64,000 nt of DNA from Tetragonia tetragonoides (GCA_038025085.1 CM076148.1:38151691-38215690); one strand, 5' to 3'; counted from the first letter of the stretch, positions 53,087 through 64,000 are shown. Notes: a model not told the origin generated them from the sequence alone. Translations and numbers: made by a program.

Positions 53087-55690
53087 GTAACAGACACAAA
53101 TTTTCTTTTAGCCAGGCTAACCAAGTGTTTAATTAATCCATTGCAGTGAGCCATAAGAAGTATAAATTTTTGGGAGGAAAGGGGAGCTTCCAAAGCCAGC
53201 CAAAATCAATAGGTTCCTTCTTAGAGTTTAGACATATTTTGTAGACTTCCTTACTGTCAAAATGACCAGGGGTGGCCAGGTTAATGGTGGGGAAGTCATG
53301 TCTATCATCAAGAGGGGGGGGGGGGATATATTTCATCCAGTCAAGAACATCAGGAGGCAAAATAAAGGAAAAGGAATCAAAATCCCAACCAACGTCACCA
53401 AGGCAGTCAGCTAAGGTAAGCTTTTCCTCGTGAACAAGTTAAGGACCAGAAATCCTTTCTCTCACAGAGCCCTCCCCACTCCAATTATCAATCCAAAAGG
53501 AAATATATTTCCCCTTCCCAATGATCCAAGTGATATGATTCTGGAAAATATTCCAGCTTTTATCAAAAGATCGCCAAATATGGGAGCCATTTTTGAAGGG
53601 AATAGGGAATGTACTTCTCCTTAAGCACTTTGCAAGCAAGGTTGTTAGGATTTTCCAAAAGCTTCCAAGCTCTCTTTACCCCATTCACCTCATTCATGAC
53701 AAAGTTACTTTTAATGCCAGCACCCCCGTCCTCTTTGTCTTTAATGACTGTATCCCAAGCTGCCATATGCAGTTTTTTCTCATCTTCCTGATAGCCCAAA
53801 AAGAAATTGTTAACCACTTCATCAATTTCTCTTGTAATGCTAGCAGGAAGGTCGTAAACTTGCATATAGTAATTTGGAATAGCATTAAGTGTAGAGGTAA
53901 TAAGGGTAGCTCTACCCGCCATGGATAAGAATTTGGTTTTTCCGGTAGGAAAGTTTTCTTTTAACCTTCTCCACAATAAAATTCAGAGAGCTTTTAATTG
54001 GTTTCCCAGCAGACAAAGGAAATCCTAGAGACGAGCCTAGGTCTTTGGTTGCTTTAAGCTTAGTCTCAATTTTATTCTGTAAGTCTGGGGTAATATTAGG
54101 GGAAAATTATACCTTGCTCTTAGAGTTGGTAATGGACTGACAAGATTCATTGCTGAACAAATTCACAATATTGGCTGGGGGGAGCCTTTTGCTAGCCCGG
54201 CTACGGTGGGCCAGTTTCTGCAGATGCGGTTTGTTGCTGGAGGGAGGGGGAGAGAGGGTAAGCTGTGGTAAAGGTGTGCTTGTATGGCTATCTTATGGTG
54301 TACTTGGCTAGAGAGTAACTCGAGGGTCTTTTCCGCTTCTTGGGAAACAATCGATTGCGTTTGGGATCGTATTGTTTATTTGGCATCTCTTTGGGCGAAG
54401 GAAGCAGGGCCTTCAAGGGTGTACCCTTTACTATTGTTCAACTTCATTCGAGGGAGTTGTAGATATTTTTCTTGTTCTCATTTGAGGACTTCTTGTCCTC
54501 TTATTTGTATTCTTTCAATTGATTGATTAATAAAAATATTTCTTATCTAGAAAATTTCAGAATATTGGACAAGGTTGCAATATTATCCTCATTAGCCTCA
54601 CCAAACAGTAAGATATCGTCCGCAAAAAACAGATGGGAAATGGGAATTTTTCTTTTGCGAATCAAGAAGGGAGACCATTTTTTATCCTTGCAAGCAGTGG
54701 AAATAAGGTTAGAAAGAAACTCAAGGCAAAGGAACAAAGTCTTTTCTTTTTGAAAACATTACCAAAAGAATGCAAAGCCTTCAGGGAGCAACACTGAAAA
54801 CGACTCTCTTGATCTCATGGGGTGAGGGACAGTTAGTTCTATCATGTCGCTCAAACAGATTAGAGAGGGTAAAATCACTATAAGTGACTAAGAATGCTCA
54901 AAGGTAAAAAGCTTATGGAAATATTTAAGTACATGATCATGAAGGTCATTCACACTCCCCAACTTATTACCAACATCATCCCTAAGAGAAGAGATCCTAT
55001 TTCTTTTTCTCCTAATGTTGACAGTAGTATGAAAAAAATTTGTATGTCTGTCCCCCTCCAAAGCCCAGTTCATTCTAGCTTTCATAAGCCACATAATTTC
55101 TTCCAGATCCAAATCTCGTTCAATTCATTTTGGAGGGTTAGCACCAAATCAAAGAGAAATTCAGATGGCACACAACAAAGGTTAGTCTGAATACCTTTTA
55201 ACCTGGCTAAAGAAAGCCTTTTCTTTTTGAAAACATTACCAAAAGAATCTTTATTCCAAGCACTCACATTCTTAATAAAAAGCTGTAAGTTATCTAGAAG
55301 ATTGGGTCTACTAGGAGTCCAAACATCATCATCCACTTTGGGGAAGGAGGAATCTAAGCGCCACACAGGTTGGAAGCGGAAGGGTCGATTCAAATTAGGT
55401 GGAGGAGGGTTGTCCAAGCTGACCAACATGGGGGTGTGGTCAGACTCCATTCTATAAAGGTGTTTGACTTGGAGTTCAGGGAAAAGATAAAGGATTTGGG
55501 GGTTGGCCCCAACTACATGGAGCCTTTCTTGAATCAAATAATTTCTACATTTGTTAATCCAGGTAAAATGTGGACCACATAAACCCGCATCCACGAGACC
55601 ACAATCAGACATACAATCGCGATACAAGCGAGCATGATATTTATTCACAGGGCACCCACCAAATTTATCCTCAGCACTAAATACACTGTA
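53087..55690 (-). pseudogene. L1 LINE ORF2, 5' part (endonuclease and RT)
   Basis: Right half of the split LINE. On the minus strand: endonuclease end (EDKFGG, CMSDCGLVDAGLCGPHFTWI, MESDHTPMLV), RT pieces (MKARMNWALEGDRHTNFFH, SHLFFADDILLFGEAN with the FADD active site, LSMAGRATLITSTLNAIPNY) and FGWLWKLPFPPKNLYFLW. The start of the endonuclease is lost. A large part of the RT palm is deleted near 54770, and a LINE fragment is inserted at 54178-54551. Confidence 0.9.
54178..54551 (+). mobile_element. 5'-truncated LINE fragment nested in the L1 LINE
   Basis: Encodes CMAILWCTWLESNSRVFSAS and RIVYLASLWAKEAGPSRVYP, the C-terminal end of a plant L1 ORF2, on the strand opposite to its host. Flanks AAATTCACAATATTGG and AAATTTCAGAATATTGG look like a worn target duplication (about 54162-54177 and 54552-54568). 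Confidence 0.75.
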
Positions 55691-56220
55691 CCCTTCAGCT
55701 TTTCCACATTCTATGTCTCACTTTACATGGCTTGTTTACAAACTAGCCTTAAAATAAAAAAGAGGAAAATCTGTGTAGAAACCTGGTATGAAAAAGGTCA
55801 ATTTGTCAAAGGCATTCATTAATAGAAAGAGGGGAAAGTACAAGGCAGCACAACAAAATTAAAGTCCAAGGCTGGTCAAGCTATGTGACTATGCAAAAAA
55901 CTTATGCGGATCCATGGCCATGACATTCCTATTCATGCAGTTCCCAGCACCCAGTACAGGATTCATGGTCAGTAAAGGTTTTGGGCTGTGATCTGTTTCT
56001 TAGAAGCCATTCGATCATTTGCAAGAGCTTATGAAAAGTTAAAATCAATGAGGCCAGCTGGTACTGCTTGGAAGCGGCAGAAAATACCTAGGCATAGGTT
56101 TAATTTTTTGTGTAAGCTGCTTTGTAAGAAAGGCTTCCTTCAAATAATAGCCTTTTGACTTTGGCGTTTGAACTCATTTTGGCCGTGTATCTGAGCAAAC
56201 ACAAAATCCAATAAGCTAAT
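55691..56220. other. Spacer between LINE and chromovirus
   Basis: No gene recognised. Confidence 0.5.
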
Positions 56221-56534
56221 TGATGCAGAACAGGGGAAGGGAAAGGGAGAATTAGGAGAGCAGAGCAGGAAGAGATAAGTGGAGGAGAGGGGATGTCAGG
56301 GAGACGTGAGAGAGAGAAAATATTAGGGCTGAGAGTTAAACGTAATATTATTCTCTAATCATCAAGCTGTCCAAAACAGTAGCATAATCCCTATATTTAT
56401 AACCTAGGCTAGCCTTGGAGGGCAAGCAACTAAAGACTCCTAACTTAAGTAGGAAACAACAATCTAACAGAATATAGAAAGTACTGAACGCAACTAACAA
56501 ACTTAGTTAATCTTGGAATAAAAATAATCTAACA
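56221..56534 (-). repeat. Candidate 3' LTR of the chromovirus
   Basis: 314 bp bounded by TGTTAGATT...CTGCATCA on the minus strand, with TATAAATATAG at about 56393-56404. No second copy in the window and the expected polypurine tract is weak, so the borders are provisional. Confidence 0.45.
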
Positions 56535-56540
56535 AAATAC

Positions 56541-56868
56541 TTATTGCCTATACTTAAATTTCTTTCTAAAATAAGTCTTTATAGTAGGATTTTCATCATT
56601 TCTCCCCGGCTTGGAAGAACTCGCCCTCGGAGGGTTGGTATGGATGTACTCGTCCAGTAAATCTGGAGCCAGCTGACGCAACTCATCTTCGCGAACCCAT
56701 GAATTATCCGACGCAGAATGACCTTTCCATTGTACGAGATAGCGTTGATAACTTCCGTCAGTAGTGCTAACAATCTTATCTTCAAGAATAGCTTGTACCT
56801 CGTCTTGACCTTGTCTGAATGCAGGAGGAAGCTTGGGTACTGAAATGGAAGTAGTACCTAAACCACCT
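56541..56868 (-). pseudogene. Chromodomain-like C-terminus
   Basis: QDEVQAILEDKIVSTTDGSY followed by RYLVQWKGHSASDNSWVRED matches the chromodomain core (Y-LVKWKG-----W). In chromoviruses it guides integration to heterochromatin. Separated from integrase by the hAT-type insertion at 56877-57284. Confidence 0.8.
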
Positions 56869-56876
56869 GTCACACT

Positions 56877-57284
56877 TAGGGGTGTAACTGAGTTGAGCCG
56901 ACTCAGTGAGCCCTCGGGCTCGGCTCGGTCAAAGCTCGGCTCGAGCTTGGGTCAAACCGAGCTCGAGCCGAGCCTGCTCGAATGCTTTCCGAGCCGAGCC
57001 CGAGCCTACTATGGCTCGGCTCGGTTGGCTCGATTTAGTTAAGTTTCCCCTCTATTCGAATAAAATCATTAGATATTTTAGAGATTTGTTATTTTTTAAG
57101 GTTTTTTTCCTTCATATGAGAACGTGCAAGGGATCATTATAGCCAAATTCAATTGCAATTAATTTAGATCAATTTTTTCTTACGCTTGTAATGATGAGTT
57201 TGAATTTGAGCCAAGCCAAACCAAGCCGAGCCGAGCCACGAGCCTAAATCGAGTCGGGCTCGACTCGGTTCATTTACACCCCTA
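56877..57284. mobile_element. hAT-type MITE rich in GCTCGG motifs
   Basis: 408 bp with inverted ends TAGGGGTGTAACTGA and TAGGGGTGTAAATGA and an 8-bp duplication GTCACACT (56869-56876 and 57285-57292). The subterminal parts are full of GAGCCGAGC/GCTCGGCTC units, so it can fold on itself. Confidence 0.9.
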
Positions 57285-57322
57285 GTCACACTAGCAGAAA
57301 AGGTTGGAGGCTCAAAAGTACC

Positions 57323-58501
57323 TCAATAAGGAGTCAAATCCTCAATATTGAAGATATGACTAATAGACAATTCTGGAGGCAAATCAAGCAAATAAGCATT
57401 GGAACCAAAACGTTTTATGATTTGAAAAGGTCCCGAAGCTCGGGCAAAAAGCTTTTTAGAAGAGTGTTTAGGAAATCTTTCAGGACGAATACGGACCATC
57501 ACATAATCACCCTCATTGAATTCCAAATTCCTACGATGCACATCAGCCAGTTTATAATTTGCATTACTTTGTGCAATTTTAAGTCGGATATCAGCATGCA
57601 AATCATGAATATGTTGTGCAAAAGTTTCAGCAAACTCAGCATGCCTAGAATCAATGGGCAATGGCACAAGATCAATAGGCAGATGAGGGGCAACACCATG
57701 CACAATCTCAAAAGGACTCTTGCCTGTGAACTTATTAGTGGAGTTATTATATGCAAACTCAGTAGTAGGTAAAATCAAGTCCCAAGTACTAGGTTTTTCA
57801 CCAATAAGACACCTAAGAAGGTTACCTAGACTGCGGTCGATTACCTCTGTCTGTCCATCGGTTTGAGGGTGGAAAGCACTGGAAAATTTCAAGTGGGTGC
57901 CAAACAATTTCCAAAGCGACCTCCAAAAATGACTAACTAACTTGACACCTCTATCAGACACAAGAGATGAAGGCAAGCCATGCAATCTAACAATTTCTTT
58001 GAAAAAGATTTTAGCAATATGAGATGCATCAGCGGTCTTATTACATGGGATAAAATGTGCCATTTTAGAAAATCGATCCACAACAACCAAAATAGAATCA
58101 TGACCTCTAGCAGTCCGGGGAATACCTAGAACAAAGTCCATGCTAAGGTCTTTCCATGGGGAATGTGGAATAGGCAAAGGAGTGTATAAACCAGTATTTT
58201 GCTTCCTAGCTCTGCTAAGTTGACAAGTGCGGCATTGTGAAACAACTTTAGCAACATCCCTTCTCAAGGATGGCCAAAAGAACCGGTCAGCCACAAGAAC
58301 AGTGGTCTTATCTCTACCTAAGTGCCCAGCAAGCCCACCATCATGAAGCTCCCAAATCAAGAAATCACGAAGAGACGTACTAGGGATGCACAACTTAGAC
58401 CCACGAAACAAATAGCCATCAACAATGACAATCAACATAATCACGACGGTTACCAGCAAGAACCTCATTGTAAATGTTAGAAAAATCAGGGCACGAGGCA
58501 T
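57323..58501 (-). CDS. Chromovirus integrase
   Basis: 392 codons open. Zinc site HDGGLAGHLGRDKT...CRTCQLSRA, catalytic residues in DLSMDFVLGIP, SLVSDRGVKLVSHFW and HPQTDGQTEVIDRSL (D, D, E). The C-terminal GPF-like part reads ASGPFQIIKRFGSNAYLLDL. Read-through into the chromodomain is cut by the MITE. Confidence 0.9.
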   Translation of the reverse strand: MPRALIFLTFTMRFLLVTVVIMLIVIVDGYLFRGSKLCIPSTSLRDFLIWELHDGGLAGHLGRDKTTVLVADRFFWPSLRRDVAKVVSQCRTCQLSRARKQNTGLYTPLPIPHSPWKDLSMDFVLGIPRTARGHDSILVVVDRFSKMAHFIPCNKTADASHIAKIFFKEIVRLHGLPSSLVSDRGVKLVSHFWRSLWKLFGTHLKFSSAFHPQTDGQTEVIDRSLGNLLRCLIGEKPSTWDLILPTTEFAYNNSTNKFTGKSPFEIVHGVAPHLPIDLVPLPIDSRHAEFAETFAQHIHDLHADIRLKIAQSNANYKLADVHRRNLEFNEGDYVMVRIRPERFPKHSSKKLFARASGPFQIIKRFGSNAYLLDLPPELSISHIFNIEDLTPY

Positions 58502-59800
58502 AGGAATCTTTCAATTCATCAAATCCAACCACAGCAGTGGACCATGTATGTAACAGAATTCCTACCCTACTCAAGGCATCAGCAACAACATTCTCTACAC
58601 CAGAACGATGTTTGAGAACAAAAGAGTATTCTTATAAAAATTCGACCCACTTAGCATGTTTCTCTTTGAGTTTTCTTTGGTCATTAATGAATTTAAGAGC
58701 ATCGTGATCACTCCAAAGAACAAATTCCTTAGGGAGGAGGTAGTATCTCCAGTGTTCCAAACAACGCACTAAAGCATAAAACTCCTTCTCATAGGTAGTG
58801 TACTTATCTCTTCTAGAGTCATGAGTTTTTCACTAAAAACGCTATTGGATGACCATCTTGACTCAATACGCCCCTATGCCTACCCCCGAAGCATCACAAG
58901 CAACCTCAAAAACTTTGTTAAAATCTGGGTGACACATGACAGGGGCTGCTGTCATTTTGTTCTTAACCAACTCAAAGGCTTCCTTAGCAGCTTTAGACCA
59001 TTTAAACTCTCCTTTTCTAAGAGAATCAGTAATCGGGGCCATAATGGTGCTGAAGTTCTTTATAAATATCCTATAGAAAGTAGCTAAGCCATGAAAACTT
59101 CTAACCTCGGAAACAGTTTTAGGTTTAGGCCACTCAACTATGGCTTTCACCTTTTGAGGATCACAAGAAATACCCTTATCGGAAACAAAAAAAGCCAAGG
59201 AAAATCACCTCAGATTGCAAGAAGGAACACTTAGCCAAATTGACATATAATTTCTGAGTCCTAAGCACCTCAAATATCAACCTCAGATGGTTCATGTGTT
59301 CTTCCCTAGAAGAGCTGTAAATCAGGATATCGTCAAAGTAAACTACCAGAAATTTCCCAATGAAAGGGGGAAGAATATGAGTCATTGCTCTCATGAAGGT
59401 ACTAGGTGCGTTAGTCAACCCGAAAGGCATAACCGACCACTCAAATAATCCATCAGGAGTCTTAAAAGCGGTTTTCCACTCATCTCCAGGTCTTATCCTA
59501 AGTTGATGATATCCAGCTCTAAGATAAATTTTAGAGAACCATTTAGATCCTGACATGTAGTCTAGCATTTCGTCAAGTCTAGGTATAGGGAACCTATATC
59601 TAACGATGATCGACTATCAATGCACATCCTCCAAGGACCATCTTTTTTAGGAGTCAATAGAGCGGGGACAGCACAAGGACTAAGGCTATGTTTTATGAAA
59701 CCTTTCTCTTATAGTCCCTCAATTTGCCTATTCAACTTTTTACGCTCCTTAGGATTCATCCTGTAATGGGGTAGATTAGGCAAAGGCGATCCTGGGATAA
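58502..59800 (-). pseudogene. Chromovirus reverse transcriptase and RNase H
   Basis: RT part: [36 protein letters not shown] and [12 protein letters not shown] (active site). Then FLGF and [20 protein letters not shown]. RNase H is broken up between 58500 and 58870. Frameshifts near 59200, 59570-59640 and in RNase H. Confidence 0.9.
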
Positions 59801-59803
59801 GGT

Positions 59804-60440
59804 CTATAGCATGTTGGAATTCCTCATTGGTGGTAACTCAGCTGGTAAGTCATCCGGGGACAGATCCTTAAAATCATTTAAAAGTTCACCAAGTTCAGGA
59901 AACTCCTCACTAGACCTAGCACCAGGAAACTCAGGTGTTACTTTGGCTACTAAAGCCAGCAACATGCTTTCCTCACGTCCCTCTTGTTCACACTCATGTT
60001 CGGTTAGAAAATGCAACTTTTTAGGAGCACATGTAGAAGAGGAGGTATTGCCTTCCGTTTTAGATTTATCATGGTGAACTGATAGTCTACCAGTTGTCAA
60101 CCTAATCTTCTTCCCATTGTGAAGAAACACATATGTATTATTCTTTCCAAAGTTAGTTGCATTATGATCATAAATCCAAGGACGACCAAGCAAAATATGA
60201 GCTACATTCATAGGCAACACATCACACCAGATATTCTCATGATTAGCACCTATTTGCAAAGGAACCTGACATCTCTCAGAAACAGTCAACGATGTCTTAT
60301 CGACCCAAGCAACTTTAACAAGGGGAAGAATGGGGCTCAGGTTTAAGATTAAGAAGTCTAACAGCAGACTTAGAGATCACATTCATTGTACTACCATTAT
60401 CAATGACCAAACGAAAGATTTTATCACCACACTTAACCTT
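59804..60440 (-). pseudogene. Chromovirus protease region
   Basis: FRLVIDNGSTMNVISKSAVR holds the retropepsin site as DNGS, where gypsy elements have D-S/T/G-G. It is followed by DVLPMNVAHILLGRPWIYDH, the usual C-terminal landmark, and a frame change near 60290. Confidence 0.8.
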
Positions 60441-60815
60441 AGTCACAAAGATTGCGGTTCGTTTCCCCAATCTCGATTTAGATTATTGCTAGAACTAGGC
60501 ACATTAGGGACACAGTGAGACAAGTGAGACGCCAATTTTTGTTCCACTTTAGTGACAGACCCATACACACCACCCAATGAATTTTGTAAGCCAAGGACAG
60601 ACGTTTGAAGACCTTTAACCTGACTTTCTACTACCATTGTGTGTTGATGGTTCTCCCTAATATCTTTTCGATATTCTTATGTCATGGCATTCATATCAGC
60701 TTTCATTTTATCAATCATTTCATTCACAGCCCTTTTGAAATCATCCATGGTCTTGTTTAGTTCATCTAGCCTTTGTTCAACTGCCATTGCTTTAGTAACG
60801 GGCATGCAAAACAGA

Positions 60816-61220
60816 ATTGTAATGAATTGTAACAAATTTTTTTTATTTTTTTATTTTTTATTTACTGATATCAAACTCAAAACACGCAAAGACAAAGCAA
60901 ATAACAAACTAGTACTAAGCACACACGTAGCAACTAAAACTAATGAAGTCCAATTATGAAACTATCCCTACTGTCCTGAAAGTTTGAAATCTGTTTTTTT
61001 TTTTTTTAACCAGAAGTTGATTTTAGCTCCAAGCAAATATGATTAACTCTGTTGTGGCTAATGTAGGAAGGAAAGACAAAAACCTGAAGACCTTTGAGGG
61101 GCAAATTAACTTGGTGCTGTCATGACAAGGGATCAAGAGAATCATTCTGGAGACTCGTTACCGCATTTCAGGATTCAAAAATATAATGAGAAACTTCATC
61201 ATTACCTCAGCTGACCATAG
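60816..61220. other. Spacer, 5' side of the chromovirus
   Basis: Contains T-runs and no LTR matching 56221-56534. The 5' LTR seems lost. Confidence 0.5.
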
Positions 61221-61753
61221 TCAAGACCTGGATATCCCCTCCGAAAAGCGGTCATCTTCATTGAGTTGTCCATGTGAAGGTTCCATACACTTCATTAAAA
61301 GCTTCGGAAGTGCATCCGGAAACACTTTATGTAACATAGCATCAATGGTTGATGCATGTGTCCATGAAGATGTATGCTTCAACTTCTAAGGAAAAAAAAA
61401 AGAATATAAATTAGATAACAAAATACAGCAGTCAATAGATGCAATTATAGAAATAAAACAATAAATTTATTACATCATTGTAGTGGGGTATACTGTTCCT
61501 GTGAAATGGCACAATACCAAAACGATTGCTGTAGAGTATTGTGTTGTAGGCAAGAATGTCCTTGAACTCTGAAGGCACAGCATTCGACCAATTGTCATCG
61601 ATGTAGGTACTCTGACTAAACACTAGTCCAGAGTCAAAATCCAGATGTTTATCGTCCACACTTTCCCTGAGGTGGTTGTATGTGAAGACGAACGATATTC
61701 TTTGGTCATGGTCCCAATACAGTGGAGCATGACACATAAAATATGATAAAGCC
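61221..61753 (-). other. Unrecognised spliced gene fragment, two exons
   Basis: Exon 61753-61474 (after an acceptor GTGCGTAG) encodes ALSYFMCHAPLYWDHDQRIS, HLRESVDDKHLDFDSGLVFS and FHRNSIPHYND; the donor GTAATA and an acceptor TTCCTTAG define an 88-bp intron (61386-61473) in phase 0; exon 61385-61221 reads KLKHTSSWTHASTIDAMLHK and PKLLMKCMEPSHGQLNED. Splice borders and open frames agree, so this is real coding DNA, but I do not recognise the family. No upstream exons are in place; a LINE starts at about 61840. Confidence 0.55.
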
Positions 61754-61859
61754 CTACGCACAAACATAAGAAAAGAAGAAAAAAGTCAGAAGATAAAACA
61801 AAACTTCTTTGAATAATATATTACAAGTGAAATTGGGGATAAATTACATAAATCTAGAT

Positions 61860-62604
61860 GGAAAGAGGCGATTGCAGGGTTCAGGGACCCAAACCAAGGA
61901 TTGTCTTTGCAGTATATACCGGGTGAGAGGTATGCTGATTGTGTTCAGATTACTATGGATGACATAGAAGAGGAAGTGTATTATTGGAGAAATGCATTAG
62001 TTGGTTTTGTTATTGGTGAGACACCTAAGGAAGCGACTGTCCAAGATTCCATTGCAAAGAAATGGAACCATGTGAGGGCTCCAAAGTTGTTGGCTCGCAT
62101 GAAAGGATGGTTCTATATTAGGTTTCATGATCAAGCAGACAGGGATGATATATCGAAGGGGGCCCATGGATGATTGGTAATAGAATTTTTTCTGTTGAAG
62201 CCGTGGATTCCTGAGTTTTGTATTAGCAAAGCTAAAATTACTCATGTGCCTGTGTGGGTGGACGGGTGGTACTCCCCAACTTGGATGTTCATTTTCGGTC
62301 AGCTAGGGCTTTGAGTAAAGTTGCTAACAAGCTCGGAAAGCCGATGTTCCCAGACAAATGCACTGCCAATAAGGAGAAGGTATCCTATGCCAGGGTATTA
62401 ATTGCGATGGATGTTTCTGAATCCCTCCCAAAGTGGATACCCTTGGTTACACCTTTTGGGGAGCGCTTGAAGCAGCAGACCATCTACGAGTGGGTTCCAT
62501 ATTACTGCTCTTTCTTCCAGCAATTGGGACATCATATGACACATTGCAGGAAGCATAAGCAATGGGAGGCTAATAAGATATGCCCGTTGTGTAGCATAAT
62601 GTGA
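61860..62604 (+). pseudogene. LINE ORF1 (DUF4283 and knuckle)
   Basis: RNA-binding ORF1 homologue: LLARMKGWFYIRFHDQADRD, then a frameshift near 62170, FRSARALSKVANKLGKPMFP, ARVLIAMDVSESLPKWIPLV, YEWVPYYCSFFQQLGHHMTH. The knuckle has lost its first cysteine context (CSFFQQLGHHMTHC). Confidence 0.85.
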
Positions 62605-62939
62605 ATAATGTTAGTGAGCCTGTGCAGTCTGGTGGTCAAGGTTAATGAAAGTGAGAATGTTGAGACTCCTCTTAATATTGAGTCATGTCCAGGGTACTGA
62701 CACGAGGCAACAGCATGCGGAGAAGCAGCCTAGACAATTGCAGAAGTAGAACTCTCAGAAAAGCGTCCCTAAGCAGAAACCTACAATGGTAGGAAAATCT
62801 ATTGCTAATTAAGGCAATAGAATCTTCAATTCAGGAGGTACTGTAAACAGGTTTGTTGTTTTGAATCAGATGAGGACAGACGATAGTCTAGGAGATGGTC
62901 AGGGATCAGGCGGAGGGCCTGGACACTGGATGACTGATC

Positions 62940-63712
62940 CTGGTCCCACATGAAGATATCCTTTTGGAATGTCAGGGGTTGTAACGAGCCCCTAATGCTG
63001 CAAGAAGTGAAAGATTTTTTGTGCTTGAATAAATTAGATTTTTTTTCCTTGCTTGAAGCCAGATACAAGAAATAAGAGCTGCTACTATTAGAACGAGGTT
63101 CTTTCCAAGTCTCCAGGAGAGGGAGAATTATCCTTTTCATAGAAACGGAAGAATTTGGCTGATGTGGAATGAGTATAACGTGGAAGTTGTGAAACTTCAG
63201 ACTACTAGGCAGTTTATACATTGTAAATTTGCTTCGAAAGTTAGCAAGCATCAGGGGTACCTAACGGTTGTTTATGCAACAGAAACTGAAGTTAGGAGAG
63301 AGTTGTGGTGGGACTGTGGGAGCTTGATCAGTATAAAGCTCAGACTGATGGACCTTGGTTAATAATGGCGGATTTTAATGTAGCGTTGCATAGAGAAGAT
63401 AGGGAGAGCTACGCTGAACCTGATCATGGGGCTATAAGGGAGTTCTCAGATTGTGTTTTGAGAAATGGTATTGCTGGTATGAGTGCGACTGGGTGTTTTT
63501 TCACATGGCAGAATAATCAGAATTCTCATGATAAAGTTTTAGGTGATGAAAAATGGGTACCAAGTGATATTCAGGCCGTTGCTGAGTTTTTGCCAAATGG
63601 TATTTCAGATCATTCCCCTGGTGTTGTGAGCATTGTACTGTTGAGAAAATTATTTCTGAAACGAAACCTTTTAGGTTCATCAATATTTGGTGTGATGGTG
63701 AGGATTTTTTGA
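62940..63712 (+). pseudogene. LINE ORF2 endonuclease
   Basis: ISFWNVRGCNEPLMLQEVKD (start of the APE-type endonuclease), DFFSLLEARYKK then a stop, LTVVYATETEVRRELWWD, WLIMADFNVALHREDR (catalytic D-N), MSATGCFFTWQNNQ and ISDHSPGVVSI (S-D-H). Frames change near 63060 and 63340. Confidence 0.9.
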
Positions 63713-64000
63713 CGGTGGTGAAGAAAATTTGGGACGTTCCTATCAATGGTGGGCACATGTCTGTTCTGATGAGAAGGTCAAAATTGCTTAAGCGTTAAGC
63801 CTGAATTAAAAGCCTTGCATGCTAGTGCTACGAAGTACATGAAAATTACAGAGAGGGTCAATAGTTTGAAGAATGATTTGCTGAATACTCAACTCAATTT
63901 ACAGAAGGATCCTCGTAATCAAGTATCGATAAAGAAAGAAATCAGAAGCAGCTTTATGTGAAATTCAGAAATGTGGAAATGCAACTTTATCAGCAGAGAG

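Larger units (their letters stand above)
56221..60815 (-). mobile_element. Ty3/gypsy chromovirus, internally deleted
   Basis: Minus strand order: gag start (MPVTKAMAVEQRLDELNKTM near 60807), protease, RT, RNase H, integrase, chromodomain-like end, candidate 3' LTR. Most of gag is missing between about 60440 and 60480, where the gag N-terminus runs straight into the protease lead. No 5' LTR is seen to the right. The integrase landmarks (RSLGNLLRCL...EFAYNNSTNKFTGKSPFEIV) fit the CRM/Galadriel side of chromoviruses, tentatively. Confidence 0.9.
61840..64000 (+). mobile_element. L1 LINE, 5' part, runs off the window
   Basis: ORF1-like protein with DUF4283 (MDDIEEEVYYWRNALVGFVI...GWFYIRFHD) and a zinc-knuckle-like end, followed by an endonuclease ORF2 start. 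Several frameshifts and stops; an old copy. Confidence 0.9.

Overview
The window is nuclear DNA of a flowering plant. Spliced genes with short GT-AG introns, a remorin, a nodulin-related protein pair, a plant-type aspartic protease and dense layers of plant transposons all say so. A eudicot is likely. A knottin-type secreted peptide hints at Caryophyllales, but only weakly; I cannot name the species.

Host genes are few. They are an aspartic protease of the nepenthesin/CDR1 type (11942-13417, +), a long remorin (15679-17469, +) followed by a damaged second copy of its last two exons (18239-18601), a RING-finger membrane protein (19745-20545, -, with a 5'UTR intron), two nodulin-related-protein-1-like genes (26706-27092 and 36897-37337, both -), and between them a split two-exon gene for a secreted cysteine-rich knottin-like peptide (33831-35144, -). 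A SUV3-type RNA helicase fragment (4395-5195) is a pseudogene. A two-exon piece at 61221-61753 (-) is unrecognised.

The rest is mostly mobile DNA. 1-4017 is a decayed Ty1/copia element (-). 5946-11718 is a complete but mutated Mutator-like element with about 210-bp inverted repeats, a 9-bp target duplication and a spliced GRF zinc-finger gene. 23120-25075 is a six-copy, about 314-bp GC-rich tandem array. 28799-33794 is a TRIM-like element joined to a Ty1/copia element, the whole flanked by one 5-bp duplication and lying just behind the knottin stop codon. 39130-55690 is an L1 LINE (-) broken by a 12.8-kb Tat-lineage Ty3/gypsy element (40289-53086, -) and by a small LINE fragment. 56221-60815 is a chromodomain Ty3/gypsy element (-), and 61840-64000 is the start of another L1 LINE (+). 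Small elements (two hAT-type, a Stowaway, two retroposons with (TTG)n tails, a tRNA-derived SINE, a poly(A) retroposon, a CACTA end) are delimited by target duplications where these could be seen.

The most interesting structure is inside the Tat element. Between the 3' end of pol and the 3' LTR, four open reading units run antisense to gag-pol. Each has its own TATA box 44-105 bp before its first ATG, three have a CACGTG G-box just upstream, and one has small introns. Second in interest is the knottin gene, whose intron holds a Stowaway MITE and whose 3' flank was hit by the copia/TRIM composite.
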